Position numbers and translations under genes: made by a program. Under the pieces are notes generated by a model. The model did no database searches, was not told where the DNA came from, and saw nothing but the letters and a program-made list of their open reading frames with translations. Positions 1 to 11,610 of a stretch of 64,000 nt of DNA are shown here, piece by piece. Source of the stretch: Tetradesmus obliquus (lineage: Eukaryota > Chlorophyta > Chlorophyceae > Sphaeropleales > Scenedesmaceae); assembly GCA_030272155.1 (NCBI GenBank), contig CP126196.1:2356001-2420000 (forward strand), written 5' to 3'. The stretch's first letter is position 1, and each line of letters starts with the position of its first letter.

Positions 1-2125
1 GCAGCACCAGCAACAGCAGCATGTCATCGTTGGATCCCATCACACCAAGCAAAAAACTTGCATGCCGTGGTTAGTCTCCGTTATTGTACCGCTTCAGCAA
101 CTTTCTGTCGCATTGCAATCATGCTGGGCCTTGCACGGCTGTGGCACATCGTGCTGCTGGTCAGGGCACGCCTGGAGGCCCGTGCTGTAGGCAACTTCAG
201 GCTGCGCATTGCACTGCTGCTTGGCTTCAGTGTGGCCAATGTGGGGTTTGGTGCACTGCTGTACAAGCTAGCCAGTGGGCCTGGTGCAGTGTCAACAGAG
301 GACGCCTTGTTCACTGTTTACTCGGTGAGTTCAGCATCCACGTCCAAGTGGTACCACAGTTACTGCAGCTGCATGGAGCCAGACACAGCACATAGCACAG
401 ATTAGGGTATGCATGCTCAGATGATGGTTTGACTGGTGTGCTGGATACACAGGATTCATGCAGGGCTGGACAAGCAGCAGCAGCTTACCAGGGTTGTCAT
501 GGAGCAGTTGCAGGAATGTCTAGCACTTGATGAAACAGCCACGACTCTCGACTTTCATTGTGATGCCATTGCTCATGACCTTTTTGGCATGCAGGTGCTG
601 TACAGCGTTCCAGGTAGGCAATGACTGGCCCATGGCGCAGTATCACCTGTCCAGGAGCATGGCCAGTGCGCACGCTGCAGCTTACACAACGGAAGTATGC
701 GCCTTCATGCATGCGTTGCTGCAAGTGCATGGCACATTGCATTGCGCTGCCTGCAGCTATTGCAGGTCTGTGTGCCAAAGCATGCACATCTACACACGCA
801 TCCAGCGTTGCATGCCGGTGCCTCAACCATGTTGCTGTTGCTGCTGCTGTTGAACAGGCGCTGACATCACGCATGCCTCTTCCCGGCTGGCCACAATCGT
901 GCTCAACATGATCTTCCTGTTTGGCTTGCTGGTGCGCTTGCTTGCTGGCCTGCATTGCACAGCAAGCATTGGCGGTGATGCTATGGCTTGATGGGTAACA
1001 TTATGATTGCACAGCAAGCATTTTACTGCAGCTGTGCCAGTGTAGCCTGGTGCAGATGATTGACAGCTGAACTGCAATGCATGTGATATGCAAAGGCAGC
1101 GTCACAATGGCGTGGATGTGGCTGCGACCTCTTGCACATAAGTACAAAAGACAGCGACCTGCATTTTGGCCAGCAGAGTCCTGCTCGCCATCATACGTCT
1201 GACATTATTGTTGAACACTTGTGGTGTGCTGTGCATCATCATCATGCACAGGTGTTTGCCACCATCCTGGCCATGATCACGGAGGAGGTGAACAGCATGC
1301 TGCTGGACGTGCGCTGCGGCAAGGCCCCCCTGGCCATGAGTGGCCACATCCTGCTGCTCAACTGGAACAGGCAGGTGCGTTGTCGTCATCTTTGAGGTTG
1401 CTGTTGTCAACTATTATGATCTGAGGACTACTGTCATTTGAAAAAGAACATGTGCGCTGTCAGGCCGCATCCTGCTGCTCAGTGGGAACAGGCGGGTGCG
1501 GCGTTGTCGTATCACTGCAATGGACATTGTGAATAGTATATAGTATCCACTGCCTGCTGCCACGCTCACCCCCTTTCGCATGCGCAGGTGCCGTTCCTGC
1601 TGGATCAGCTGCAGCAGGTGCAGCACGGTGCAGCTGCTGGCCGGCACCCCTTTGCTGGCCGGCCGCTGGTGATCCTGGCAGATGCTGCCAAGGATGACAT
1701 AGATGCAGCGGTGAGCAGCCGCAACGTCATGGCTGACTGTACACATGCAGATCTGCGGTGCTGTCTCAATAGCGCACACCAATGCTGCTGTGCCTGCAGT
1801 GTCCACAGAAGTGTGGTCAACACAGGATTTGGAGTGCCAGAAGATTGCAGTGCCAGGGCAGAATGAGCAGAGAGAGGAGCAGGACAGCTCGGGCGTGCCA
1901 CGGTTGGGTGGCAGCCTCGCTTTTTGTTTGATAAGTTGCACTGTTATCAGTCTGGGACAGAAAAACTGCTTGCTCTGGCAGCAGGTCTCTGACGTATTAC
2001 AGAGTACAGCTCACTCTAAGGCTTCAGTTACTGCTGCTGCTGCTGCTGCTGTAGGTGCTGAGCTTCATGCGGCACCACAAGCAACTGGAGGTGCACACAC
2101 GCAGCGGCAAGCCCTACAGGTAGGA

Positions 2126-2175
<50 letters not shown>

Positions 2176-5100
2176 ACAGTGGCAGCTGCCTTGCCCGTTG
2201 CACCAGAGAGCAGATGCAAGGCTGCTGCGACGCAACCTGCGTTGCGGGATTAGTGTTCAACAACGCGCTCAACGTTGTTGTGGCTTCTGTGGTGTGCACC
2301 CACTTTGCACTTTGTTTCTGTCCGTGACTGCACTTGGTGATGCCGCCAGGCCAGAGCACCTGCAACGCGTGTCAGCAGCCACAGCTGCTGCAGTGCTGGT
2401 GCTGCACCCTGAAGCACTGGACAGCAGCACAACCACCTCGCCCGCCAAAGCAGATAGCAGCAGCAGTGGCGCTGCTGCGCTGCGGCTGCAGAGCCTGATG
2501 GCGCTGGCTGCTGTGCTGCTGGGCAGGAAGGTGCCAGTGGTGGTGCAGGTGTGAGTCAGTGCTGCTGCATCAGTTCCGTATATGCACCGGGGGTGGCGCT
2601 GTATGGTTCAGGCGGCAATCAGTTTGTGGGGCTGTTGTTTTTGCAGAGCCTCAACAGCCAGCTAACTGTTACTGTTTTTGCATGGTAAAACAAGCTGTGC
2701 TGCGGCAGCAGGAGCAGGCAGGCGCCCAGCGTGAGGCGCTGCTGAAGGGTGTAACACTTGCCTGCTGCTGCTGCCTCCTGCTGTCCTTTTTTATCCACAG
2801 GTCCCAGAGTGTGTTGCCTGCTGCATCAGCCCCCAGCTGTCTGCGCTGGACGATGTGCTGCGCCTGGCGGGGCAGTCGATGACGCTGCTGTTACTGCTGC
2901 TGCCGCTGCTGCGACTGCTGTTGCTGCTGTGAACATCCATTCCCTATGGCCCTCGGGAAGCTGCCAACAGCTGCATACTGTTCACATGTCATTGCGCCTC
3001 GTTCTGCTTCTCGCTTCTCGCATGCTCCCGAGTGTGGTGCTGGCTGCATCAGCCCTTGGCTGTCAGCTCTCGGTGATCTGTTGGGCCTGGCAGGGCACAT
3101 GGCGCTGCTAGCTGCTGCTGCTACTGTTCTGATCATCCGTTCTCCGTGTACTGCCTTCGCCAGCTGCCAACAGCTGCATGCTGTCTTCACTGCATGCTGC
3201 TCTTTAAAGTGTCCTGCTGTGCTTGAATGTCTACAGGTGCCTGAGTGCGGAGCTGGCTGCATCAGCCCTCGGCTGTCTGCGCTGGGTGACCTGCTGGGCC
3301 TGGCAGGGCAGAGCATGACGCTGCACCAGCTGCCTGTGCAGACCATCATCAGCAGGTGAGGAGTAGGGGTGCATGCGTGGCCTTTATCGGGTGGAAAACG
3401 TGTTTGCTGGCCGTTCCTTAGGACAAGCGCCTGTGCACACTACAGTATGCATGCCAGACAGAAGAAAACGTTTTCAGGGCCGAGACCGCTGTTTGTTGCC
3501 ACTGTAGATTAGTGCATCACCAGCCTTCTGAGCTCCCGGTTTCTGCTGTTCCTGCTGCTGCAGCCTCGCTGTGCAGACAGCCATCCAGCCCTGGACAGCC
3601 ACGGTATTCCACCACATACTGCAGCACGGCCTGCAGCCACACCTAGCTTTCACTCCACTGCCTGATGCCCTGTTCAGCACAGCAGCACGCACTGCAGCTC
3701 GCTCACAAACCTCACAATCAGCAGAAGCAGCAACACGGGCTGCAACGCAGCAGGAAGGCACTGTGGCGTATCGAGATGCAGCAGCGCAGTGTGGGGTTGA
3801 TGCAGTTGTGCTGGGGTTCTTCAGCAGCAGCAGGCAGCAGCTGCAGCTCAACCCGCCAGACAGTAGTAGGCTGGAGCCTGGGGATGCGTTGGTGGTGCTG
3901 ACGAGGACGGCAGGTGAGCCCTCACATCATTAGCAACATACCTCATATTGGGGTTGGGGGAGTGTGAGGGGGTGTGGCCCTGCTTGGTGCTTGGAGGCTT
4001 GGCAGGCTAACGCTGTTGCAAGTACAGAGACACCCAATGTTGACCTGCAGCGTCTCTGTCAGCGTGCGATATCTGTTCACAGCTGTCATGCACTTACTGC
4101 AATCTCGCCAGCACACCTAGGCAGTGTGCTTGCACTGTGCTCAGGGACTGCCTGCTGCCTGTATCCTGATTTGCTTGCGTCCCTGCATTTGCTGCTGTGT
4201 TCTGCTGCTAGGTCACAAGCAATCCCATCACTGGCTCTCTGAGGCCTGGCATGCCACAGCAGCAGCAGTGCTGCCAGCACTGGGTCTGTCAGGCAAGCGC
4301 TCCGATAAGGGCACTGCTTCTGCAGCAGCAGTCAGGCGAGTGCATTCTACCTTTGCTAGCGGCCCTGCTGCTGCTCCTGCAGGACCTGCTGCAGCTGCCA
4401 CATCCAGCAGCAGCAGCAGGGGCACTTCACAACATCCCACCTCTGCTGCACGCACCATCAACAGCACAGACAGCACATCCCTCCCAAGCTTGGGCAGTGT
4501 CAACAGCAGCAGCAGCAGCAGCAGCAGCAGTGCTGTCACTGCTGATGCAGCACTGGCAGAATGTGAAGCAGAGGTGCAGCAGCTGCTGGCTACTAGCAGG
4601 CACCAAGGGATGAGCAGCACCAGCTACAGCAAAGAGCCTGATGAAGGCCCGTTTGCTGCTGCTGCTGCTGCCAGCATGAGCATGCAGCAGGAGTTCCAGC
4701 CTAAAACCAGCAGCTTGCTTGGCAGCAGCGTTGCACGCAAGCCACCATGGCAGCAGCAGCAGCAGCAGCAGCAGTCTGGCCTGCTGCGGCACCCCACAGC
4801 CACCAGCAGCAACATTAGGCCTGGACTAGCAGCGGCAGGTGGCATGTCAGGGCCTGCTCTGCTCAGGCGCCGCATCACAGTAGCATCCACCTTGCAAGGC
4901 ACAGCTGCAGCTGCAGCAGCAGCAGCAGGAGGAGGAGGCGCAGCTGCAGATGATGATGAGTTTTTCAGGTCTGTCAGTTCCGTGCCTAGCTGGGCCTTTG
5001 GCTCAAAGCAGCAGCTGCTGCTGCAGCAACTCACACAAGCCAGGGCCAGCAAGCGGCGGCACAGCAGGACGCCTGGCACAGCAGCAGCAGCAGCAGCAGC

Positions 5101-6209
5101 AGGCAAGGCACTAACTGGCATGCACCACCACACACAACAGCATGATATACACAAGCTGAAGATACTTGTGGCTGGCTACACTATCGAAGAGGCAGCAAAT
5201 GACCTGCTGCCGCTACTGCTGGAGTTTGCTCCTGCTGGCAGCAGCGTGGTAGTGGCTCTGCCGAGGGCTGAGCACGATGCAGCAGCAGCAGCTGACAGCC
5301 AGCAGCAGCAGCAGCAGCAGCAGCAGCTGCCGGAGGGGTTGGAGTGGGAGGGGCAGCTAGAGGCAGAAGAGGAGCCGCAGCAGCCTGGAGGAATACCTGT
5401 GATGCACTGCATAAGCTACAGGTGTGTGCCGAGCGGTCTGCAGCTTGCAGCTTGCATGTGCATGTCAAACGACGCTTGATACGTCATAGCAGCAGGTTTA
5501 TTTTAGGGAGGTAAAGTTGATCATGCTCCAACAGAATCGCTTGCGGGCAACATGCCGGGGTTGCTGACATGGACTGTTGCACATGCTGGGCCCTCCAACA
5601 GCCTGTTTCCTTTTGCTTAAGCCCCTGGCGGCTGCTCGCTGCGCCTGTGTTGTGACGCCCTTTCTGCCATGCAGGTTTCTGGAGGTTGGCAACCTCACCA
5701 GCAGCGACGGCCTTGCTGCAGCAGGCCTGCTGGAAGCTGATGCACTGCTTCTGACCACTCACTGCACCTCTGTGTTGTGATGCTCCCTGTGTGTCAAGCA
5801 GGTTTCTGGAGGTTGGCGACCCCACCAACAGCGACGGCCTTGCTGCAGCAGGCTTACTGGAAGCAGATGCATTGCTGCTGGTCACTCACTGCACCTCTGT
5901 GTTGTGGTGCTCAGCAGCGCACACAGGGCGTAGGGTACAGCCGTGCGTCACTGACACTGATGTAGCGATGTCATGCAACAGCACGCTACACTCTGTGTCT
6001 GCCATGCAGGTTCTTGGAGGTCGGCGACCCCACCAGCAGCGACGGCCTTGCTGCAGCAGGCCTGCTTGAGGCAGATGCACTGCTGCTGGCCCCTGATGCA
6101 GAAGCACGCAGCAGCCCTGCAGAGGCAGAGGCAGACGCACACGTGCTTGGCACAATGCTTGAGGTGCAGCATTTGATGGCATGCGTGCAGCGGCAAGACC
6201 CACCAGCAA

Positions 6210-6244
<35 letters not shown>

Positions 6245-6486
6245 GCTAGGCGGCTCGGCAGCTGGGAGAGTAGGGTCAGCAGGAGGTTTGGGTTTGGCCG
6301 CAACAAGAGCATTGGGAGACACCAGGACAGCAGCGCTGCTGCAGCAGCTGTTGCTGCTGCAGAGCAAGAGGGAGCAGTGGCTGGCACAGCAGCAGGCGGG
6401 CAGCAGACGCTGCATGTGGTGGCTTGTGTCGCGAGCACATCAGCTAGGGCGGTAGCAGCATCATTCTTTGGAGATGCTGCTGGCAC

Positions 6487-6526
<40 letters not shown>

Positions 6527-7507
6527 GGGGCAGTGGTGGGGTGCTGCCCGTTCAGCTATGAGCTGATTGTGCATGGGGAGGTGGAGAGTGCTGTGCTGCT
6601 GCAGGTGAGGGTGGAGGTATACCTCTACGTAGGGGTTGCTGTGCTGCTGCAAGTGAAGAGGGCACGGCGGTAGCAGGTGTGTGCTGCTGCAGGAATGGGG
6701 ATGGTGGAATAGGCGGAGAGTGCTGTGCTGCTGCAGATGAGGGGGCTGAACAGTGCTGTATTGCTGCAGATGGGGGCAGGGCACAGGAGTATAGGGGCAG
6801 CGGGAAGGTGGAGGGTGCTGTGCTGCTGCAGGTGAGGGGGTGAAGCCACCGTGTGTTGCCGCAGGTGGGGGCGCAAGGGGGATAGGGTGGGGACAAGTGT
6901 GCAGAGTGCTGTGCTGCTGCCAGGTGAGGTGTGGGTGTTGCAAAGGGCCAAGTCTTGGATGCCTTTCTAAAAACTTGCTGCTGCTGTTGCTGCTGCTGCA
7001 GGTGGCCAACCAGCTGCTGACCGCTGGCCTTGTGCGCGAGCTGCTGGGCAGTGCGGAGGGCTGCGAGCTGTACATGCTGCCTCCCACCAACCTCAAGTTG
7101 TATGCCATGCTCATCAGCATCACCGTTTTGACCAAAAAGCCATGATCCACCAGCCCTAAGCCCCTGGCAGAGTCTACACGTCACACTTACATACATGTTC
7201 CACTTCCGCTCCTGCTTCTTGTCATTTGCTGCTACAGGTGGCCAACCAACCTCTGACTGCCGCCTTTGTACGGGAGCTCCTAGGCAGTGCGGAGGGGTGC
7301 GAGCTGTACATGCTGCCGCCCTCATTCTTTGGCTTCATGGTGAATGAGACCGTGAAGTTTTCAGAGGTGCAGGAAGTGGGCCGTCTGCTGCGGAAGGCTG
7401 TGCTGGGGGTGGTGGCTGGTGGTGCTGTGGTTCTTGCTCCTGGGCGAGGTTGGAAGTGGAGTGTTGGGGAGCAGGATAAGGTCGCCGTGCTTGCTTCCAG
7501 CTGGTAG
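1..7507 (+). CDS. CASTOR/POLLUX-type ion channel, 3' part (5' end outside window)
   Basis: This is a cation channel of the CASTOR/POLLUX/DMI1 family, which in plants sits in the nuclear envelope and holds RCK-like NAD-binding domains. Exons I can place are: up to 324, 595-613, 858-931, 1252-1374, 1588-1710, 2055-2119, 2350-2548, 3237-3355, 3564-3913, 4212-5421, 6010-6604 and 7238-7507; every junction phase agrees. The first exon holds a membrane helix (LRIALLLGFSVANVGFGALL). The pore region follows as VPGADITHASSRLATIVLN, across a 19-nt micro-exon. Next comes HILLLNWNR, matching the plant HTLILGWSD. RSGKPYR matches RSGSPLI, and LQLNPPDSSRLEPGDALVVL matches the plant ILNPDDGYVLQEGDEILVI. The ending ELLGSAEGCELYMLPP ... 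WKWSVGEQDKVAVLASSW also fits the family. Exon 4212-5421 adds a long Ser/Ala/Gln-rich linker before the second RCK-like unit (KILVAGYTIEEAANDLLPLL). Family assignment is by remembered motifs. Several exon edges are duplicated nearby. Confidence 0.86.
1465..1502 (+). repeat. Echo of the 3' edge of exon 1252-1374
   Basis: Within the following intron, about 38 bases repeat the end of the exon coding GHILLLNWNRQ and run into a GTGCG donor-like sequence. There are a few substitutions. It has no role I can see beyond being a splice-edge duplicate. Confidence 0.7.
2801..3108 (+). repeat. Two echoes of channel exon 3237-3355
   Basis: Copies at about 2801-2886 and 3025-3108 repeat the start of the exon coding VPECGAGCISPRLSALGDLL. 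The first keeps a CAG acceptor; the second lacks a clear one. Reading frame and phase favour the third copy (3237) as the real exon, because only it joins in phase to exon 3564. Confidence 0.8.
5675..5905 (+). repeat. Two echoes of the start of channel exon 6010-6604
   Basis: Units starting at 5675 and 5802 (127 bp apart) each carry a CAG acceptor and encode RFLEVGx-x-x-SDGLAAAGL before diverging or stopping. The full-length copy begins at 6010. Spacer sequence after each unit is shared too, so whole acceptor-plus-exon-start blocks were tandemly duplicated. Confidence 0.85.
7002..7145 (+). repeat. Upstream copy of the start of the channel's last exon
   Basis: A (CTG)n-CAG acceptor is followed by a near-copy of the start of the true last exon at 7238. 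It encodes VANQLLTAGLVRELLGSAEG, against VANQPLTAAFVRELLGSAEG downstream. After CELYMLPP the two diverge and this copy runs to its own stop. It could be an alternative terminal exon giving a shorter tail, or a decaying duplicate. The downstream copy matches the family better. Confidence 0.75.
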
Positions 7508-7625
7508 CAGCTGTGACTGTGATAAAGGATGGGGTGGTACTTGGTCGGTGTCGTGTTTAGAGGGCTGCTGCGCAGCTGTGCTGTGCCGTGCGACTTTGCG
7601 AAGTGTGAAAGGGTGCAATGCCAGC

Positions 7626-8246
7626 GGTGAGCTGTCTGCTGCGCAAGGCTGTGCTGGGGGTGGTGGCTGGTGAGCGGGTGGAGCTGGCGCCTGGCAGACA
7701 CTGGCGGTGGCGTGTAGGGGAGAGGGATAAGGTGGCCGTGCTTGCGTCAAGCTGGTAGCGGCTGCGCATGCGCAGCTAGTAAGTGTGTTGCTGTAAGGGG
7801 TGCTGCTGCAGCTGTGCGACGCCAAATGAGACTGTGAAGTTTGCAGAGGTGCAGGAAGTGGGCCGTCTGCTGCGCAAGGCTGTGCTGGGGGTGGTGGCTG
7901 GTGAGCGGGTGGAGCTGGCGCCTGGGCGGGGCTGGAAGTGGCAAGTTGGGGAGCAGGATAAGGTCGCCGTGCTTGCTTCCAGCTGGTAGTGGCTTCTACC
8001 GTGACAAGAAATCAGCCATTGTGTGTTACTTTGTGATCACATGTAGAGGGCTGCTGCAAGAGCTGTGCTGTGCCGAATGAACACTGTGAGGTGTAAGGGG
8101 GTGCAATGCCAGCGGTGGGCCACCTGCTGCGCAAGGCTGTGCTGGGGGTGGTGGCTGGTGGCAGAGTGGAGCTGGCGCCTGGCAGAAACTGGCGGTGGAG
8201 TGTAGGGGAGAGGGATAAGGTGGCCGTGCTTGCTTCGAGCTGGTAA
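7626..8246 (+). repeat. Three further copies of the channel's terminal-exon 3' end
   Basis: After the stop at 7507 the exon 3' end recurs at about 7626-7758, 7824-7989 and 8106-8246. Each reads roughly LLRKAVLGVVAGxxVxLAPG and then KVAVLASSW followed by its own stop. The copy at 7824 extends furthest upstream (NETVKFAEVQEVGR). Spacer sequence was partly duplicated with them. All keep an open frame to the stop, so they are either recent or conserved. They lie downstream of the first stop and so are probably in the 3' UTR unless used by alternative splicing. A TGTAA motif at 7792-7796 falls inside the array. Confidence 0.85.
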
Positions 8247-9287
8247 TGGTTGCGTATACTTGTGTGCAATCTTGTTCAAACTGTCGTGACTGTGAGGAAG
8301 AAGGCGTCGCTGCAGGGGGTGCACTGAGGCGGCAAAACGGCGCTCTTGTGTGGTCACACGGGGAGCAAAAACCTACTGGCTAGCCATACACAGAAACCAA
8401 GCAAAACCTGTCACAATACCTCCAAGGATGCCATCCAAGTTGCGCACATGTGCCTGTGATAGGCTTGGTGCAATGTGAGTGTTGCCGCCACTACCCGGGT
8501 TCTAAGACTACCATCAATCCAAGCGAGCCGCAGCTCACACCACTTTGCAAGCCCAAGTCAAGGAACGACACCAGTGGCCAGAAGGCTTACATGCCTGATT
8601 AGGAGCCCTGCTGTGACGCCAGAAGCCATACCCTGCGCACATATGTTGCAGCCACGTCTAAGGTTGCAAGGCGCACATGCAACTGCTGAAAGTATCAAGC
8701 TGCACCAGTGATGGTATTGTGGGGAGCCAACAACTTTCTGCGCCTCGTGTCTGCTGCCCAATACCTTCACAACAGCAACTACACAAGCTCCTGAGACCCT
8801 TGATCAGGCAGCCGCCACGGCAATCTAGGCGTGGCACAAGCACCATGCAAAGAACTGTGTTGTACAGCAGCCACGTAGGTAGCAGCAACACTTATAATGT
8901 TGTCGTTTGCATGACTGCTGCGGTCCATGCGCAGTGTATGCGCATTGCGTTACCGCAATGGCAAGCATTGAACCCTCACGGCAGTGCCACACTTGAGCGC
9001 TACACAACAAGGAAATCGCTGGTGCTCAAGGCAATGCCAGCCATTAGGCATCAATAACCAGCCGCCCAAGCCATCAACAATCAGACCCCAGCAAGTGGCC
9101 GGCTGAACCTGCAAGACCAGGCTGGCATTGCCAGGCGCTTGCCAGCTACTACAAGTGACCCACTGCTCAAAGGCTTTGTTTCGCTGCCTGCGCCGTGCGT
9201 GTAACAATGCCTTCATTCAGCAGAAGGAACTGCCAGCAGCTGCAGCGCCGCTTGATCAGATGGCCTGCAGCAGGCGTTTGCTGCGCA
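8247..9287. other. Region between convergent genes (channel + and TRAPPC1 -)
   Basis: No convincing gene. The plus strand becomes C/A-rich here, the composition of minus-strand transcription units elsewhere in the window, so much of it may be TRAPPC1 3' UTR. A TTACA (minus-strand TGTAA) occurs near 8588. Short open frames here show no family resemblance. Confidence 0.5.
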
Positions 9288-9307
9288 TCAGATGGCCTGC
9301 AGCAGGC
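9257..9307 (-). repeat. Duplicate of the TRAPPC1 stop-codon region
   Basis: A block of about 30 bp coding LLQAI and the stop, with the following bases, occurs twice in tandem. The upstream copy (minus-strand sense) ends the gene at 9288; the second lies just beyond in the 3' UTR. Confidence 0.7.
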
Positions 9308-9503
9308 CCTTGCTGCGCAGGAAGCCGTTCAGGGCGTTGTTGAACTGCTCAATCCTGCAAGCACGCAAACAAGGGGCCCAGCATAAGCGCCATAACAACA
9401 GGGCTGAAATGCAGGCAGCTCAGCAAAGTTTATGTTGATGCTTGCTGCACCTCCTTTTTCTGTTGCTTGGCAAGCCACCAGTCGCCGCCTGCGAGGACAT
9501 GTT

Positions 9504-9535
<32 letters not shown>

Positions 9536-10164
9536 CTTGCCAGTGCAGCGGTTGTGGCTGCAGTGCATACCGCAGCAACCCAGATCATCTGGTGGCCGCG
9601 ACCGTGCCTTCCGCTGCCACTGCTGCCACAGCCCCAGGCATTGTCCCAAGCTGCAGCCACAGCACCAGGCGCTGCACGCCTCAAAGCAGCAATATCTGAA
9701 CTTACTTGAAGGGCGTGCCGCGAGTGTAGAGAGGGTTTTTCACGACATACTCAACAAAGATCTCGTCATAGATGTAGCTCATCACGTCCCGCAGGTCGCC
9801 CACATCAGGGCTGGTGTTGAGCACCACCTGCAGGCGCAGCAGAAAGTAGTAGGCAGCAAAGCGAGTGCAGGTTGTTACAGCGATGCGGTGTTGGGCAGCT
9901 GTTATGAGTGATTCGGGGTTGGCAGTAGTATGCACTGCAGCAACACTGACACTGCATTGGCAACAGCTGTTGCAGCAGCAGTTTCTGCAGTCATACTAGC
10001 CGCCATAGCCAACACCGCCAACAAGATCACCTAGCCAGGCTCCCATACACTGCGGTTGCCCACATGCTGCTGCTGCTGCTGCTGCTGGCGGCCCTGCCCC
10101 CGCCTTGATGCCTGAGGGCGACTCAAGAAAGTGCGCCACAGGTTTCGCTGGTCAAGGCATGCAA

Positions 10165-10203
<39 letters not shown>

Positions 10204-10279
10204 CCAACTTGATGCCCGAGGGCGACTCAATAAAGTGCCTGCTGCTGCTGTCTGCCCTGCCCCACCCTGAGGCATGCAA

Positions 10280-10315
<36 letters not shown>

Positions 10316-10957
10316 CCACCTTGATGCCTGAGGGCGACTCCAGGAAGTGCAGCTTGTAGGTGTTGCTGGTGAAGGCGTGCCACTTGCAGCCCTGCCCGAT
10401 CTTGCGCGGCGTGCCCAGCGGCGGCTTGGACAGCCTGCAGGCAATTTGTCACACTGAATACAGTTGATACAGCTGTTGCAGCTGTTACAAAAAAGGAAGC
10501 AAATGTGCTGTTACTGGCATGCAAGTCATGGACTGCAGCAAAGGAGCTGCAGCTGCATGCTGATGGTTGTTGATGAGGTTGCTGCTGGTAGATATAGTGA
10601 TCAAGTATCCAATGAACAAATGATCAGTAAGCGCTGTATTGAGCGTGCCCGTACATAAGATGTTCTGCGGCCACGGCCGTCACTTGTGCCAAGCACCCAC
10701 AGCGCTGCAGCGCTGAACTAGTTTGTGAGTGCATGCACAAAGTAAGCATGTAGCACTAGGGAACTACAACAACCCACTCACTCCTTCGGATCCAGCGTTG
10801 CTGCAAAGTTGCTGAGCGTCCAGAAGAGCCCAAACATCTGCTTCTGGTCGTCTATGAGTGTGCCTGCGCCCTGCCTCACACTCTTGGGCCTGAACCACTC
10901 CTGGTAGTGCAGGCACACGCCCTGCCGGTCAAAGATGTACATGTTGAAGCACACCAT
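9288..10957 (-). CDS. TRAPPC1: TRAPPC1/Bet5, TRAPP tethering-complex subunit
   Basis: This small longin-fold subunit belongs to the TRAPP complexes, which tether ER-Golgi vesicles and activate Rab1/Ypt1. The coding exons on the minus strand are 10957-10782, 10434-10320, 9827-9706 and 9354-9288. They total 480 nt, or 159 aa (human about 145), with all phases matching. It starts MVCFNMYIFDRQGVCLHYQEW, close to the family's NLYLFDRNGVCLHYSEW. The middle reads YKLHFLESPSGIK, then VVLNTSPDVGDLRDVMSYIY and EYVVKNPL, which is diagnostic. The end is NGFLRSKGLLQAI. Introns 2 and 3 hold CTG/CAG runs and echoes of exon edges. The gene is divergent from nicastrin across about 650 bp. Confidence 0.94.
10070..10311 (-). 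repeat. TRAPPC1 intron: two exon-edge echoes with CAG runs
   Basis: The intron after exon 10434-10320 holds two further copies (about 10098-10130 and 10205-10240) of the exon end coding ESPSGIK. Copies are followed in minus-strand sense by CAG runs (10164-10201, 10280-10311, and a shorter one near 10063-10088). The exon end plus its CAG tail appears to have been duplicated as a unit. Confidence 0.75.
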
Positions 10958-11610
10958 GGTGTTTGACCAAGCACTTGTGGCTGCTGCTGCTGCCGCTGCT
11001 GCAGCAGCGGGTACAGCTGGAGGATGCTACCCTGGGGGTGCTGCTGCTGTGTGCTGCTGCATCACAAGAGTGCCGCCAGCTAGTGTGGTTGAGAATGTTT
11101 TATGGGAGTCAGATTTCCATATAAAGTGACAGCAGTGGCAGTACAAAGTTGGATCAATCAGAGAGGAAAGTAGAGTGCAGGAAGTACACTTGGCCAGTTG
11201 ATGCCTTGGCGTGCAGGGCTTTGTAAAAGCAGAGGGTGCTTATGTAAGAGCTTAACTAAGATACATCATCGTATGGTAAGGAACAGTGTCAACCGATGCA
11301 GAATCGGTGTTCTGTCACAGAACTCGGAACGTCGCTGTTCAAGCTGTCCTGTGTCTGTTCCCTCCACCGCTCACACTGCCCAGGAGCTTGCCTTGGAACA
11401 GGCATGCATATGCACATGTTTCAAGTATTGTTTTGTATTCATCGTCCTCCAACTGCTGAACTTGCTGCTGTGACCAAAGTAACCTGTTCTGCTGTACAGA
11501 ACATGGTCCCAGCTGCTGGGCTGCAGGTCTGTGTGAGCCTGCTGACTTCAGTGAACTGATCTGTATAAATGTTAAACGTCTGAAGCTCCAGAATAGACAG
11601 AGCAGCGGCC
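10958..11610. promoter_or_regulatory. Shared upstream region of TRAPPC1 (-) and nicastrin (+)
   Basis: These 653 bp lie between two divergent start codons and must hold both promoters and 5' UTRs. I see an interrupted CTG/CAG stretch at about 10980-11070 and no gene. No TATA-like element stands out enough to call. Confidence 0.55.
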
